DNA from: a virus
Reading direction: 5' to 3' (one strand)
IMG/VR virus record: IMGVR_UViG_3300023178_001795
Coordinates: 1 to 26,614 of that record
DNA length: 26,614 nt
Shown here: piece by piece, positions 6,649 to 14,924 of the stretch
Layout: each line of letters opens with the position of its first letter
How positions within the stretch are numbered: position 1 is the stretch's first letter
Made by a program: the position numbers and the translations under genes
The notes under the pieces: model-generated
What the model was told of the DNA's origin: nothing
What the model saw: the letters and a program-made list of their open reading frames with translations, nothing else
Databases searched by the model: none

Positions 6649-6856
6649 GTTGTGCCTTTATACTAACCATTTCTAAATTTAATTTGTGTATTTGATCTTT
6701 TAACTTAAATTTTTCAAGTTTTAACTTTTTAAGTTTACTATCATCTAAGAATTTGTCAAACTCTTTTTGTATCTTTTCGTCCAAATACCTATGTTTCTTT
6801 TCTAAAGATTCCATACGGCTTTGTAATTTGTCCAAAGCAGATTGGTAGTTGCTCAT
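6638..6856 (-). CDS. YdcH/DUF465-like coiled-coil protein
   Basis: 72 residues, almost entirely a charged helix: SLEKKHRYLDEKIQKEFDKF followed by LKKLKLEKFKLKDQIHKL. The KH-x-x-LD-x-xI pattern followed by LK-x-EKx-LKD is the DUF465 (YdcH) arrangement, a small helical hairpin of unknown function found in many proteobacteria. The ATG overlaps the stop of the DpdA-like gene, so the two are probably co-translated. It could be a structural partner, but there is no direct evidence. Confidence 0.65.
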   Translation of the reverse strand: MSNYQSALDKLQSRMESLEKKHRYLDEKIQKEFDKFLDDSKLKKLKLEKFKLKDQIHKLNLEMVSIKAQHET

Positions 6857-8316
6857 TATACCTCCTCGAATAAATTTGCAAATTGTGTACTTGCATTTAC
6901 TGTTTTCTTTCCTGTTGCTCCTCTAGTGCCAATAATTGACATCCAGAATCTTGAAAACTCTTCGATTACTGCGTTCGCTTCGTCTCTGTTTGATGTTGCA
7001 AATATTGCTTCCACAACATCTCTAAAAAATAACCTGTTAAAGGACTCGTCCACAAGCATCGCCGGAAGTATTCTGTTGTCGTATTGCCTGTTTGCTTCTT
7101 GTACTGCATCTATATGACTCCAAACATTGTGTGCCATTTGTATGGCGTATGAAAAACTGTCCCAAGAAGTTTTACCTTCTTTGCCTATTTTATTTAGATC
7201 ACCTGGCGCATAGATACATACATCTTTGGCCATTAATCCTTGCGTTATTGGTGAATCTTTGAAACTACTGTGTTTGCCTTCTCTAACAAATGCTTGTGCA
7301 AATGCTGTTGTGTCTGTTGCAAGTGCCTTATCATCGATACTCGGAACCATTCGATACACCCATTTAGTTCTGTCTTGAGTCTCAAGTTCACAGTAGATCT
7401 GTCCATTAGCGGTTGCGAGGAAAGGTGAAGCACAATCAAATGTGATAGTAAAGTTTTCATTATGATATTTCCTTACGGCACGTTGTATGTCAGTTAGTAG
7501 TGTCGCCCATTCTAGTTTAGAAGTTCCTAAAAAGTGCATAAAGTCATGTTTACCTTTTTCAAGTAAACCGTCAAAGCGTAGTGCTACAAGTCTTTTCAAA
7601 ACAAGATGTACATCACACATGTTTTGACCACCCATTGACCAACCATTAAAATGTGTGTCAGGATATTTTTTAGGGTCACAATAGTCTTTCATTTGCTGAT
7701 ACCAATCTTCTGCATCAGCATGATTTTCACCTTGAAGCACGTTTAAAAATTTACAACTACCACTTCTATTTTTCATAAAGTAGTCATTGTTAATACGTGT
7801 AGCATTTACCGCATCTTGATAGTTGTCAATACCTGTTGCTTTTGCACCTGCAGGAGAACGTGCTACCCAAGCCGGAATATCAAGGATCATACCATAGTCC
7901 ATGTAAGCATCCATCCACGCAAGAACTTGCTCACGTTTCTTTTTTGCTTTAGGACAGTTAGGATCTTTCCAATCACCTTCCCATACGCCTTTACCAATCT
8001 GGAATCCACCTGAGTCGCCAAGCAACCAACTGTTTTCTCGATTCCTATCTCTAATCATGTCTTCTTTAGGTGAATCTTTGTTAATGTCAAGTTCTGCATG
8101 GCCTGCTGAATATAGGCTCCATTGATATTGGAAAAGACCTTTGTCTTTGTTTAACCAATTGCCACTCTCAACACCGTTAGTCCAGTGTTTAGGTATACGT
8201 GTATACTCTACATATTCTTCTCTGCGTTGTTTACCTACAAAAGTAGCGTAAAACCCACTTAGTGCAGGCAAAAAAATTGCATAGTCATTTTGTGATGCAG
8301 TTAAATCTTTATTCAT
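6856..8316 (-). CDS. dpdA: DpdA-like DNA deazaguanine transglycosylase (TGT superfamily)
   Basis: 486 residues. TGT landmarks appear in order: LLGDSGGFQIGKG (98-110; DSGGFQ carries the general Asp), GMILDIPAW (142-150), LNVLQGEN (191-198, cf. VQGG), WSMGGQ (226-231), FMHFLGTSK (259-267), and TFDCASPFLATANGQ (292-306), where Asp294 matches the nucleophile in the bacterial FDC-x-x-P motif. The CxCxxC zinc motif of tRNA enzymes is missing, and the protein is about 110 residues longer than bacterial Tgt. Phage DpdA proteins exchange guanine in DNA for preQ0-type bases. folE and a QueD-like gene in the same window support DNA rather than tRNA as target. Exact DpdA subfamily cannot be set by eye. 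Confidence 0.8.
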   Translation of the reverse strand: MNKDLTASQNDYAIFLPALSGFYATFVGKQRREEYVEYTRIPKHWTNGVESGNWLNKDKGLFQYQWSLYSAGHAELDINKDSPKEDMIRDRNRENSWLLGDSGGFQIGKGVWEGDWKDPNCPKAKKKREQVLAWMDAYMDYGMILDIPAWVARSPAGAKATGIDNYQDAVNATRINNDYFMKNRSGSCKFLNVLQGENHADAEDWYQQMKDYCDPKKYPDTHFNGWSMGGQNMCDVHLVLKRLVALRFDGLLEKGKHDFMHFLGTSKLEWATLLTDIQRAVRKYHNENFTITFDCASPFLATANGQIYCELETQDRTKWVYRMVPSIDDKALATDTTAFAQAFVREGKHSSFKDSPITQGLMAKDVCIYAPGDLNKIGKEGKTSWDSFSYAIQMAHNVWSHIDAVQEANRQYDNRILPAMLVDESFNRLFFRDVVEAIFATSNRDEANAVIEEFSRFWMSIIGTRGATGKKTVNASTQFANLFEEV

Positions 8317-8461
8317 CTTTTTCCTTAATATGTTGGTAGTCTAAATATTGAGAACACCATTCGTAAAATTGTCTATCTGTGTCAGGCCAACATTCAGCAA
8401 ATACTGGATCGTCCTTACGCATCTGTCTATAATCAGTTCTTGCTTGTTTTTCAGTTATCAT
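8309..8461 (-). CDS. Small acidic protein, unknown function
   Basis: 50 residues, starting MITEKQARTDYRQMRKDDPV, found by translating the gap between the clamp-side genes and dpdA. AAGGA lies just before the ATG, which overlaps the upstream stop (ATGA); its own stop overlaps the dpdA start region by 8 bases. These overlaps on both sides support a real gene. Rich in Asp, Glu, Tyr and Trp (WPDTDRQFYEWCSQYLDY), two Cys. Possibly a small partner of the transglycosylase; no family recognised. Confidence 0.65.
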   Translation of the reverse strand: MITEKQARTDYRQMRKDDPVFAECWPDTDRQFYEWCSQYLDYQHIKEKDE

Positions 8462-8658
8462 AAATCCTTAACATTCAAATTACTTGGACTATATTGTTCA
8501 CCATTATAACCACTTCCAGATCCATCTACGCCTGAGTTGCAAGCAAATACAACTAGACATAGAAAGAAAGCACTCCACAGTGTAGCACGTTTACTCCAAA
8601 GGATAAAACCATCCATTGCTTCTTCGGCTTGTTTCTGTGCTTGCTCTGCTGGTGTCAT
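8458..8658 (-). CDS. Small single-pass membrane protein
   Basis: 66 residues. An amphipathic, Glu/Ala/Gln-rich N-terminus (residues 1-20) precedes a hydrophobic segment LWSAFFLCLVVFACNSG (about 27-43), then a Gly/Ser-rich polar tail. VFAC resembles a lipobox, but the 27-residue preceding region and Phe make lipid attachment doubtful. ATG overlaps the stop of the clamp gene (ATG-A pattern), so it is co-translated with it. Function unknown. Confidence 0.65.
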   Translation of the reverse strand: MTPAEQAQKQAEEAMDGFILWSKRATLWSAFFLCLVVFACNSGVDGSGSGYNGEQYSPSNLNVKDL

Positions 8659-9380
8659 TATTTGCTCTGCGCTGGCAGAATATAGTTATATTCAACCATA
8701 CCGCTGTCTACTGTAATTTGCATAGCACCTTGATCAGAAATACTCATCTTAATATCACCATCAAGACTTAGAATACTCTGTGTTTGTGCTACTGGCCAAG
8801 CCCAAGTGTGTTTTAGTGAACCTTCAATGCCTGCTTCGAATACAAACGAACCTGCGTGTGTGCTTGCATCACCAAAACTAAACACAAGATCACCATTGTC
8901 TGTTTTTACATTAAATGTTGGCTCTTCTGCATGTGCCGCACTCTGTAGTTTCATACGACCAATTGCCGCTACGCTTGGTGAAAAGCTAACGTCCCAACTT
9001 GCACCTTTAAACTTTACGCTTTTAAGTTTTTCTTCAATAATCTGCTTGTTCATAAAACGATAATCATTCTGGAAATCACCTGTAGCGTTTTCAAAATGAA
9101 TGTGTGTCGGAACATTTTCACCGTTGCGTTCTTGATTGACAACATCAATCTTTGCATCTTTTTGATATTCTGGATTTTTTAAATGTAATGCTAACTTGTC
9201 TAAGTTAGGCATACCAAATGTTCCATCTGCAACTTTAGATTGTGTAGTTGCTGTAAGAATCACTGACCTGTCTTCAGCCATAGATTCAATTGTTGTAGTA
9301 TCTTCGCCATTAACTTTTACAAGGCTGAGAAAGCCAAGTGCATGTGTGTGTGCGACTACGTCTTGTAAGATATCTTTCAT
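8658..9380 (-). CDS. 45: DNA polymerase sliding clamp (gp45-like)
   Basis: 240 residues, close to T4 gp45 (228). The C-terminal part is typical for gp45 of marine T4-like phages: KHTWAWPVAQTQSILSLDGD, then MSISDQGAMQITVDSGMVEYNYILPAQSK spanning two clamp strands. The clamp is a trimeric ring that tethers the polymerase and, in T4, also activates late transcription. The polymerase at 12158-14833 carries a matching C-terminal clamp-binding peptide. GGAG precedes ATG, and a perfect sigma-70 promoter lies directly upstream. The clamp loader genes 44 and 62 are not in the window. Confidence 0.85.
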   Translation of the reverse strand: MKDILQDVVAHTHALGFLSLVKVNGEDTTTIESMAEDRSVILTATTQSKVADGTFGMPNLDKLALHLKNPEYQKDAKIDVVNQERNGENVPTHIHFENATGDFQNDYRFMNKQIIEEKLKSVKFKGASWDVSFSPSVAAIGRMKLQSAAHAEEPTFNVKTDNGDLVFSFGDASTHAGSFVFEAGIEGSLKHTWAWPVAQTQSILSLDGDIKMSISDQGAMQITVDSGMVEYNYILPAQSK

Positions 9381-10162
9381 TAGTGTTCTCCTATTGTTAT
9401 ATCTATTATATTATCTTGATAAGATTTTGTCAAGTATTTTTCAATACTATATTTAGGTTTAAAGCCTAAAGTCTTGATTTTTTCCATATTTGCACAAGTC
9501 CATTGTCGTTCATATGGTGTATTTAGGCGGATGGGTAAGTTTGGTGCAAAGTCACGGATACGAAATGGATGTCCTGTCCCTATATCAATAGTGCCTGTAT
9601 ACTTGCTTTTTAAACAAAGTTCGATTGCATCACATAAATCTTCAATATGTATAAAATCTCTATAATGATTTGTGACATATTCTAACTTGTTATTAAAAAA
9701 TTTTGATAGAAACATATTCTCTCTAGGAGTGTCACTGTAAACTGTATGGAATCTCATACCTAAAGTATAAGGATGTATTGCAGCAGCTTCCTCCATTATG
9801 TATTTGCTGGCAGCGTAAGGATTTAGATGTGGTTCATACACACTACTCGAACTTGCATAAAGTATTCTTGTATTACTATACCTGTCAAATAATCTTTTGC
9901 TTGCTTCTACATTATTATTCCAATAGCCTGCAGGATCCTTCATACTTTCTCTTACACCACTTTTACCAGCTAAGTGAATTATAAGATCAAATTCTTCACG
10001 TAATTCACAAGTCAAAAGGTCTTGACTATTGTTTATATTATCTCTATCCCATCCATCTTTTAAATCTATACCTACAACACTGTGATTTTTGGTCAAACGT
10101 TTTAACAAATGACTTCCTATAAATCCTCTATGTCCTGTCAACAAAATTTTCATTTTTCGCAT
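9380..10162 (-). CDS. NAD-dependent sugar epimerase/dehydratase
   Basis: 260 residues, extended short-chain dehydrogenase. The Rossmann motif LLTGHRGFIGSHLL has GxxGxxG at residues 10-16. IIHLAGKSGVRES is the family LAA-like strand, SSSSVY (104-109) and YAASK (116-120) form the Ser/Tyr/Lys catalytic set. It resembles UDP-glucose 4-epimerases and GDP-sugar epimerases but is about 50 residues shorter. It probably alters a nucleotide sugar made by the neighbouring genes. Start overlaps the cytidylyltransferase gene; MKILLTG three codons later is an alternative. The gp45 promoter sits inside its C-terminal coding region. Confidence 0.85.
   Translation of the reverse strand: MRKMKILLTGHRGFIGSHLLKRLTKNHSVVGIDLKDGWDRDNINNSQDLLTCELREEFDLIIHLAGKSGVRESMKDPAGYWNNNVEASKRLFDRYSNTRILYASSSSVYEPHLNPYAASKYIMEEAAAIHPYTLGMRFHTVYSDTPRENMFLSKFFNNKLEYVTNHYRDFIHIEDLCDAIELCLKSKYTGTIDIGTGHPFRIRDFAPNLPIRLNTPYERQWTCANMEKIKTLGFKPKYSIEKYLTKSYQDNIIDITIGEH
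9405..9433 (-). promoter_or_regulatory. Consensus sigma-70 promoter for the clamp gene
   Basis: Minus-strand TTGACA (9433-9428), 17-base spacer, TATAAT (9410-9405). Predicted start near 9398 gives a short leader of about 18 bases with a GGAG site before the gp45 ATG at 9380. A CCTAAATA element (9457-9450) lies about 17 bases upstream of the -35. Confidence 0.85.
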
Positions 10163-10557
10163 ACTCTTTTTCTTAAATCGCTAGAACTAAAACGATGTTC
10201 TCTTTTGTTAAAGTGTAGTTCTATATCGCGTTTACGGCAAATATCTTTTCCTGTAAAATCTTTGTCTCTATATTCTTCTCCTAGTATGCGTACATCAATA
10301 GGATACATACTTAGAATATCTTCTAGATCTTTTTCAGTGCCGTACGGAACAATTTCATCTACATACTCGACACCTTTTAATTGTGTATAGCGTTCAACAA
10401 TAGTTTGCACAGGAGCATTCTTTTCAGCTCTGTCTATGCTAGGATCAACTTGCAATCCACATATAAGATAATCACATTGTCCTTTTGCTTCACGCAACAT
10501 TATTACATGTCCTGCGTGTAATAAGTCAAAAGTTGAACAAGTAAATCCTACTTTCAA
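10150..10557 (-). CDS. Cytidylyltransferase-like nucleotidyltransferase (TagD/RfaE type)
   Basis: 135 residues, the size of glycerol-3-phosphate cytidylyltransferase. GFTCSTFDLLHAGHVIMLREAK has the HxGH motif (H14-H17). ILGEEYRDKDFTGKDIC matches the TagD/RfaE strand, and RFSSSDLRKRV stands where family members have the R-x-S-T-T-x-(I/L) motif. It joins NTP to a phosphorylated sugar or polyol. With phosphomannomutase and an epimerase in the same run, it probably activates a sugar phosphate. Substrate cannot be read from the sequence. Overlaps the cupin gene by 4 bases. Confidence 0.85.
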   Translation of the reverse strand: MKVGFTCSTFDLLHAGHVIMLREAKGQCDYLICGLQVDPSIDRAEKNAPVQTIVERYTQLKGVEYVDEIVPYGTEKDLEDILSMYPIDVRILGEEYRDKDFTGKDICRKRDIELHFNKREHRFSSSDLRKRVCEK

Positions 10558-10883
10558 TGTGTTCTCCTTCCGTCAAACACACAAATAAATTCTAACATAA
10601 AGTCGCTGTTGTTATGCACTTTGTGGAACACATTATCTTTGATCAAAACTGTGTCACCTTCGCACACATCCAATATTTCATGATCGAGTTCCATTTGACC
10701 TTTGCCTTTTGTAAAAACATAAACTTCTTCTTGACCTGCATGACGATGTCCTGTTGTGCTTCTGTTTGGATTTAGCTTAGTTGAACTTACAACTAGATTA
10801 TTTAGAGTAGTGTTGTCTTTGACAGTATACCTATCATCCTGCTTAACGACTTCTCCTCCAATGTCCCATGCTCCATATTTCAT
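10554..10883 (-). CDS. Small cupin, sugar-isomerase-like
   Basis: 109 residues, single cupin domain. TTGHRHAGQEEVYVFTKGKG has motif 1 with His46, His48 and Glu52 or 53; DTVLIKDNVFHKVHN gives motif 2 with His87. The form resembles the C-terminal domain of mannose-6-phosphate isomerase/GDP-mannose pyrophosphorylase fusions, which would suit the phosphomannomutase nearby. Activity is inferred from location only; it could be a sugar isomerase or a binding protein. Confidence 0.75.
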   Translation of the reverse strand: MKYGAWDIGGEVVKQDDRYTVKDNTTLNNLVVSSTKLNPNRSTTGHRHAGQEEVYVFTKGKGQMELDHEILDVCEGDTVLIKDNVFHKVHNNSDFMLEFICVFDGRRTH

Positions 10884-10884
10884 T

Positions 10885-11445
10885 TTAACCTCCTAACATA
10901 CAAGCTGCTTGTGTCCTACTATTATCTATTTCTAAAATTTTTAATCCACTTTCTTTTATTGCTTTTCTAATTTCTTGTCCTTGATTTGGATGGCTTAAAT
11001 TCCTTGCAATAATAATACCTTTTGGTTGCAAAAATGTTAAAGCGTGTGTGTATTGTTCATACCAATTTATATCGCGGTTTATTTGACCCATAGATACAAT
11101 ATCAAATTTATGAGTTGTAGTGTATTTTTCAAAAAGGCAGTCTTTAGCTTTTGCATATGGACAATTTTTTTTAAACTTTTTAATAGTCATCAAGTTTTTT
11201 TCTAATGGATTTTTAACATTTGTATCCAAGCGATATATTTCATCAGAATCTGCAGGAATATATGTTTTGTGTTCAGTCCAGGCATTTACAGCATGATATC
11301 TCCAACCAGGAAACACTGGTTGCAAATAATTAAATAATCTTCCGCCAAATGCTCCAACTTCTAAAATTCTTCCGTTTTTCTTTTCTATAAACTTCAGATG
11401 GAATTCGCATTGGTCTTTTGTTATCCAGCCAGGAACAGAAATCAT
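10885..11445 (-). CDS. Class I SAM-dependent methyltransferase-like protein
   Basis: 186 residues. GRILEVGAFGGRLFNYL is a methyltransferase motif I with a Gly-rich loop. KFDIVSMGQINRDINWYEQY fits motif IV, followed by LQPKGIIIARN as the strand of motif VI. The N-terminal PGWITKDQCEFHLKFI helps place the cofactor site. It lies between phosphomannomutase and the cupin, so a methylated sugar product is plausible; nucleic acid is not excluded. ATG overlaps the upstream stop by 4 bases. Confidence 0.65.
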   Translation of the reverse strand: MISVPGWITKDQCEFHLKFIEKKNGRILEVGAFGGRLFNYLQPVFPGWRYHAVNAWTEHKTYIPADSDEIYRLDTNVKNPLEKNLMTIKKFKKNCPYAKAKDCLFEKYTTTHKFDIVSMGQINRDINWYEQYTHALTFLQPKGIIIARNLSHPNQGQEIRKAIKESGLKILEIDNSRTQAACMLGG

Positions 11446-12158
11446 TTTGCTATTCCTCTTTGCCTAAAGTTTTCTAATATTTCTTTAGTGTCTCGCCAAC
11501 TTTTCACTTGTTTAGCAACGCCGCCTGCTTCTTTTACAGCATATGCCAAACTAAAGTCATTACCATCTGGATCCATTCTATCACCAAAGAAAAAGATTCT
11601 ATCTTCTGCAATATCATCTAATACTTGCCTTTTATCTTTTCCTTTTGCAATAATATCGATTCCTGTTTCACCACCTACAACTGCACTAACTTCAGGAAAT
11701 GCCTTGTTTATTCTTTCTGCAATGTGTATTCTTTCGTCACTTTCTATATCATAATAGAAATAGTCTTTGCGTTGTACCTTATCTGCATTTCTACCTACAA
11801 TACTAAAGTTAACCATACCAGGTCTTTCTTCAATATGTTTTCCTGTTCTAGTGTTATAATCACTAGTCTCTAATTCTTGTTCAAGAAATGCTCTTAAATC
11901 TTTACTAATTTTCCAAGGATTGGTGTATATACTTTTTTGTTTTTGCCAAACATCGTTCCCGTTGCAGTTATAGATCTTGTTTACACTCATACAAATCTCA
12001 GGGCCAATTTGTTCTAGTGTTTTAGGATTGTCACTACCTGTCACAAGACTTACATTATTATTTTGTGCAAAGTACAGGAACCAAAGTGCAAACTGAGGAT
12101 TTATTTTTTTTCTACTAGGTGTAAGTGTACCGTCTACATCAAACAAAAAATGATTCAT
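11442..12158 (-). CDS. Phosphomannomutase, HAD type (eukaryotic-like PMM)
   Basis: 238 residues, near the length of eukaryotic PMM (about 245). HAD motif I FDVDGTLTPSRK has the Asp7/Asp9 pair. IEERPGMVNFSIVGR matches the PMM cap signature (cf. E-x-R-x-GM-N-S-GR), GGETGIDIIAKGKDKRQVL the sugar-binding segment, and FFFGDRMDPDGNDF the motif IV loop. It interconverts mannose-6-phosphate and mannose-1-phosphate. This family is distinct from the bacterial ManB/AlgC type, and its place between phage polymerase and sugar genes indicates recruitment. The start overlaps the polymerase stop by one base. Confidence 0.85.
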   Translation of the reverse strand: MNHFLFDVDGTLTPSRKKINPQFALWFLYFAQNNNVSLVTGSDNPKTLEQIGPEICMSVNKIYNCNGNDVWQKQKSIYTNPWKISKDLRAFLEQELETSDYNTRTGKHIEERPGMVNFSIVGRNADKVQRKDYFYYDIESDERIHIAERINKAFPEVSAVVGGETGIDIIAKGKDKRQVLDDIAEDRIFFFGDRMDPDGNDFSLAYAVKEAGGVAKQVKSWRDTKEILENFRQRGIAK

Positions 12159-14833
12159 TACTCATCTCCAAAATCAAACAAACTATTAAACGTGTTGTTT
12201 TGTTTTGTGTCTTCAAGATCATATTTCAACACACCAATTAAGTTATCTAGTTTGTTGTCAATAATAGTACCTTCCATGGCATCGCCATCAAATGGTAATT
12301 CCTTAAACCAATCAGGTATACGTAGTTCATCTGTAGGGTACGCAACACTAGTATAGCCTAATGGATTCTGTTTGAGTTTGCATACAATAACTTTCATACC
12401 ATCAACAATCTCTTGCGAATACTTGTCACCGTTCATACGCTTGAGTGTATTCCAATTAATGCTTGCTCGAACGTGTCCAGGCATGTTTGCTTTACCTTGT
12501 TTTTGTTCAAGACGCTGATAATGTCCAATTTTATTTGCACGTTTGGGTGAACCTTTTTCCCAACCTGGACGTTCTTTAAATTCTCTTCTAAACTCCGTAA
12601 TACGTTCAAGAATATCTTTTTCTTCTTGACCTTTAAGTACCATAAGCAGTAGTTCACTTAAAAACTCTTGCATAAACACAGGAGTATCTGAACGTCTCAA
12701 GTCAAGGCCCATTGCTTTTACCTTACCTGGATTACCTTCTGTGTCTGTACGAAATCCTTCAATATCATATACCAATGCCGCATAACGTTTTTTAGTAATA
12801 AACAAGCCTGACTCAGCAACAATTTCTCTACCTGCAGCAATTACTTCTGCACGACTCTTAGGACAGTGAAATGCCTTTGCCATAAACTTTTCAAAAGTGG
12901 TATTGGCTTCTTCTGCAACCTGATCATATAATGTAATTACGTTTTCTTTAGTCCATGGTATTTGACCTTTGTCAATTTGTTCTTTCAATATAGGATAGGC
13001 ACTAAAATACACAGAGTCAGTATCTCCGTATATAACTGCTTTACCTACGTGATCATATTCACCTGTAATAACCTTGTTTACTTCAGCACTCATGTGTTTA
13101 ACAATGGTTCTACCACTTAGTGTAGTTGATTGTCCGATACGTTTATCAAAGAATCTACAGCCTGGATTTAGAATAGCACCATACAAACTGTTCAAGTTAA
13201 TTTTTTTAACTAACTGTCTTTTATCCCAAAAAACAATTTCAGTATCATTACCTGCTTCTTTTGCTTTTTTAAGCATACCTTGTAATTCTTTACGTTCAGC
13301 ATACCAACGTTTTAGAATACCCGGAATAACACCTTCAAATTCATGTGTAAAAATAGTACCATTTGAACTTAGCATCCAAGGAGTATTACTATCAAATATT
13401 AATTTGTAGATTTCTGCGGCACTCATAGTATCTGATTTGCCATTTTCCCAATCAACAGTAAGTGCTACATCTTTTCTACAGGCCATAACTGCTTCGTATT
13501 CTTCTGTGCCAAAACGGCCTTCCCATGAACCTGCAAAAGATTTCTTCTTCAAGTTCATATCTTCGTGTACTCGAGCTTCTGTAATCTCTGGACGCAACTG
13601 TCCTACAATAGTTTCTGGAGCCATGTTAAGAGCTCTAATAACACTAGGATATAGACTGTTTAAGTCCATTGATCCAATCCACTTATGCACACCTACTTTT
13701 GGAAACGCAACATACGCACCAGCGGCCGCTGTGTTTTCATCGTCACGCTTTGGACGATTAGGAACTTGTAGTCCTCTGTGATGTGCTTCGTTGATAATTG
13801 CTTGTTCTGTCACAGCAACAGCACCCATAGTAGTCTGTAGCAAAACAGTATTTGCGTGAGCAAGTTCATTACTAAGATCAATAAATCTTAGTTTTTTGTC
13901 CAGCTTGTCCAGTAGTGCAACGTCTTGTCGGTTGTATTCGATAAACGTTCTGAAGTCATTGTTATAAAGTTGATCAAGTGTACCTTCGTATACAGTTTTC
14001 TTTTCGCCAACTTCAAGTTCTCCAATAGCATCAAGCCTATATGTGTGTCTTTCTTCATATGTGTATTTACGATATAATTCCAAACTATCTAAATGCACTC
14101 TGCCTACTAGGTCATAGGTTTCAGCTGATTTCCCATACTTTTCATATTCACGTTTCTTAGGAAGTTGTTTCCACAAACAAAAACGTCTTGTGTCATCTTT
14201 GCTTAGTACACGACTTACACGATTAACAGTATACGGAATATCATAACCTTCACTGTTCCAACCTGTCAAGATGTCACTATCTTCAATTAGATCAAGGAAT
14301 GCTTGAAGCATGTCACCTTCATTTTCAAAGAGAATACATTCATTGCCCCATTCTTTTACTTCTTCTTTTGCTTGTTCCATAGTTAGTGTCTTAGGAGGAA
14401 GTGCAAGTGTTATCAGTGCATCCATCCATTGTAAATGCACAGTAATAGCAGTAATTGGCATAAACGGATCACTTGGATCAGCAAAGCCTCTCTCCGGATC
14501 AAAGTCTGTTTCAATATCGAAAAACGCAATGTTTAGTTTAGGAGCATCTTGATTGAGATAGTTTTCACTCAAACATTGAAAGATAGGATTAATATCACTT
14601 TCGAATAATTTTTTATTTTTATTAATTGCTAATTCTTTTCGGAAATCTTTTGTATTCTTACAAACAATACGTGTGAGTGGATCACCATAGACACTTTTAT
14701 GTTTGCCTCTTGGATCTTCATAATAGAAAGTGTATTTTACAGGATATTCTGTATAGTGTCTTTTGCCATCTCGGCGTTCTACTGTTCTGATGATATCAGA
14801 ATCTCTGTCAAAGTATGCATCGACGTAGCTCAT
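12158..14833 (-). CDS. 43: DNA polymerase, family B (gp43-like)
   Basis: 891 residues, against 898 in T4. Proofreading exonuclease motifs: FFDIET (D106, E108), GWNSEGYDIP (191-200) and YNRQD (Y300, D304). Polymerase motifs: DLNSLYPS (390-397), KKINLNSLYG (543-552) and YGDTDS (602-607), then KKRYAALV. The C-terminus NNTFNSLFDFGDE resembles the clamp-binding tail of T4/RB69 polymerase, matching the gp45 gene 2.8 kb downstream. No intein or split is visible. GGAG precedes the ATG. This is the replicative polymerase; a modified template base may be tolerated by it, but nothing in the motifs shows this. Confidence 0.97.
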   Translation of the reverse strand: MSYVDAYFDRDSDIIRTVERRDGKRHYTEYPVKYTFYYEDPRGKHKSVYGDPLTRIVCKNTKDFRKELAINKNKKLFESDINPIFQCLSENYLNQDAPKLNIAFFDIETDFDPERGFADPSDPFMPITAITVHLQWMDALITLALPPKTLTMEQAKEEVKEWGNECILFENEGDMLQAFLDLIEDSDILTGWNSEGYDIPYTVNRVSRVLSKDDTRRFCLWKQLPKKREYEKYGKSAETYDLVGRVHLDSLELYRKYTYEERHTYRLDAIGELEVGEKKTVYEGTLDQLYNNDFRTFIEYNRQDVALLDKLDKKLRFIDLSNELAHANTVLLQTTMGAVAVTEQAIINEAHHRGLQVPNRPKRDDENTAAAGAYVAFPKVGVHKWIGSMDLNSLYPSVIRALNMAPETIVGQLRPEITEARVHEDMNLKKKSFAGSWEGRFGTEEYEAVMACRKDVALTVDWENGKSDTMSAAEIYKLIFDSNTPWMLSSNGTIFTHEFEGVIPGILKRWYAERKELQGMLKKAKEAGNDTEIVFWDKRQLVKKINLNSLYGAILNPGCRFFDKRIGQSTTLSGRTIVKHMSAEVNKVITGEYDHVGKAVIYGDTDSVYFSAYPILKEQIDKGQIPWTKENVITLYDQVAEEANTTFEKFMAKAFHCPKSRAEVIAAGREIVAESGLFITKKRYAALVYDIEGFRTDTEGNPGKVKAMGLDLRRSDTPVFMQEFLSELLLMVLKGQEEKDILERITEFRREFKERPGWEKGSPKRANKIGHYQRLEQKQGKANMPGHVRASINWNTLKRMNGDKYSQEIVDGMKVIVCKLKQNPLGYTSVAYPTDELRIPDWFKELPFDGDAMEGTIIDNKLDNLIGVLKYDLEDTKQNNTFNSLFDFGDE

Positions 14834-14924
14834 GTTTCTCCTTCGTTGCTTATGGCCAACTTAACCTTCTACATGCCCGACAATAGTTTTGGGCGTACTA
14901 ATACTTATTACAGGATTAATCCTG
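14834..14924 (-). promoter_or_regulatory. Leader of the polymerase gene with possible hairpins
   Basis: Short intergenic region plus the end of the upstream gene. Two structures are visible: the perfect palindrome CAGGATTAATCCTG (14911-14924, over the last codons of the upstream gene) and a GCCC/GGGC stem with a 12-base loop (14875-14894) extended by TAC/GTA across a 2-base bulge. No U-run follows, so a terminator is unlikely. T4 gp43 represses its own mRNA via a hairpin near the start codon; this hairpin is about 45 bases upstream, so analogy is weak. Confidence 0.25.

Noticed and set aside
7245-7460. Same-strand alternate frame inside the DpdA-like gene
   Set aside because: No ribosome site, signal or motif; it overlaps conserved catalytic codons of the real gene.
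6856-8316. Calling this an ordinary tRNA-guanine transglycosylase
   Set aside because: The CxCxxC zinc motif is absent and the length is unusual; context favours DNA as substrate.
12433-12657. Alternate frame of 74 residues inside the polymerase gene
   Set aside because: Lys/Asn-rich shadow with no start signals.
12158-14833. Intein or split in the DNA polymerase
   Set aside because: Motifs are continuous and length matches T4 gp43.
14875-14894. Rho-independent terminator before the polymerase gene
   Set aside because: Stem of only four GC pairs, long loop and no following U-run.
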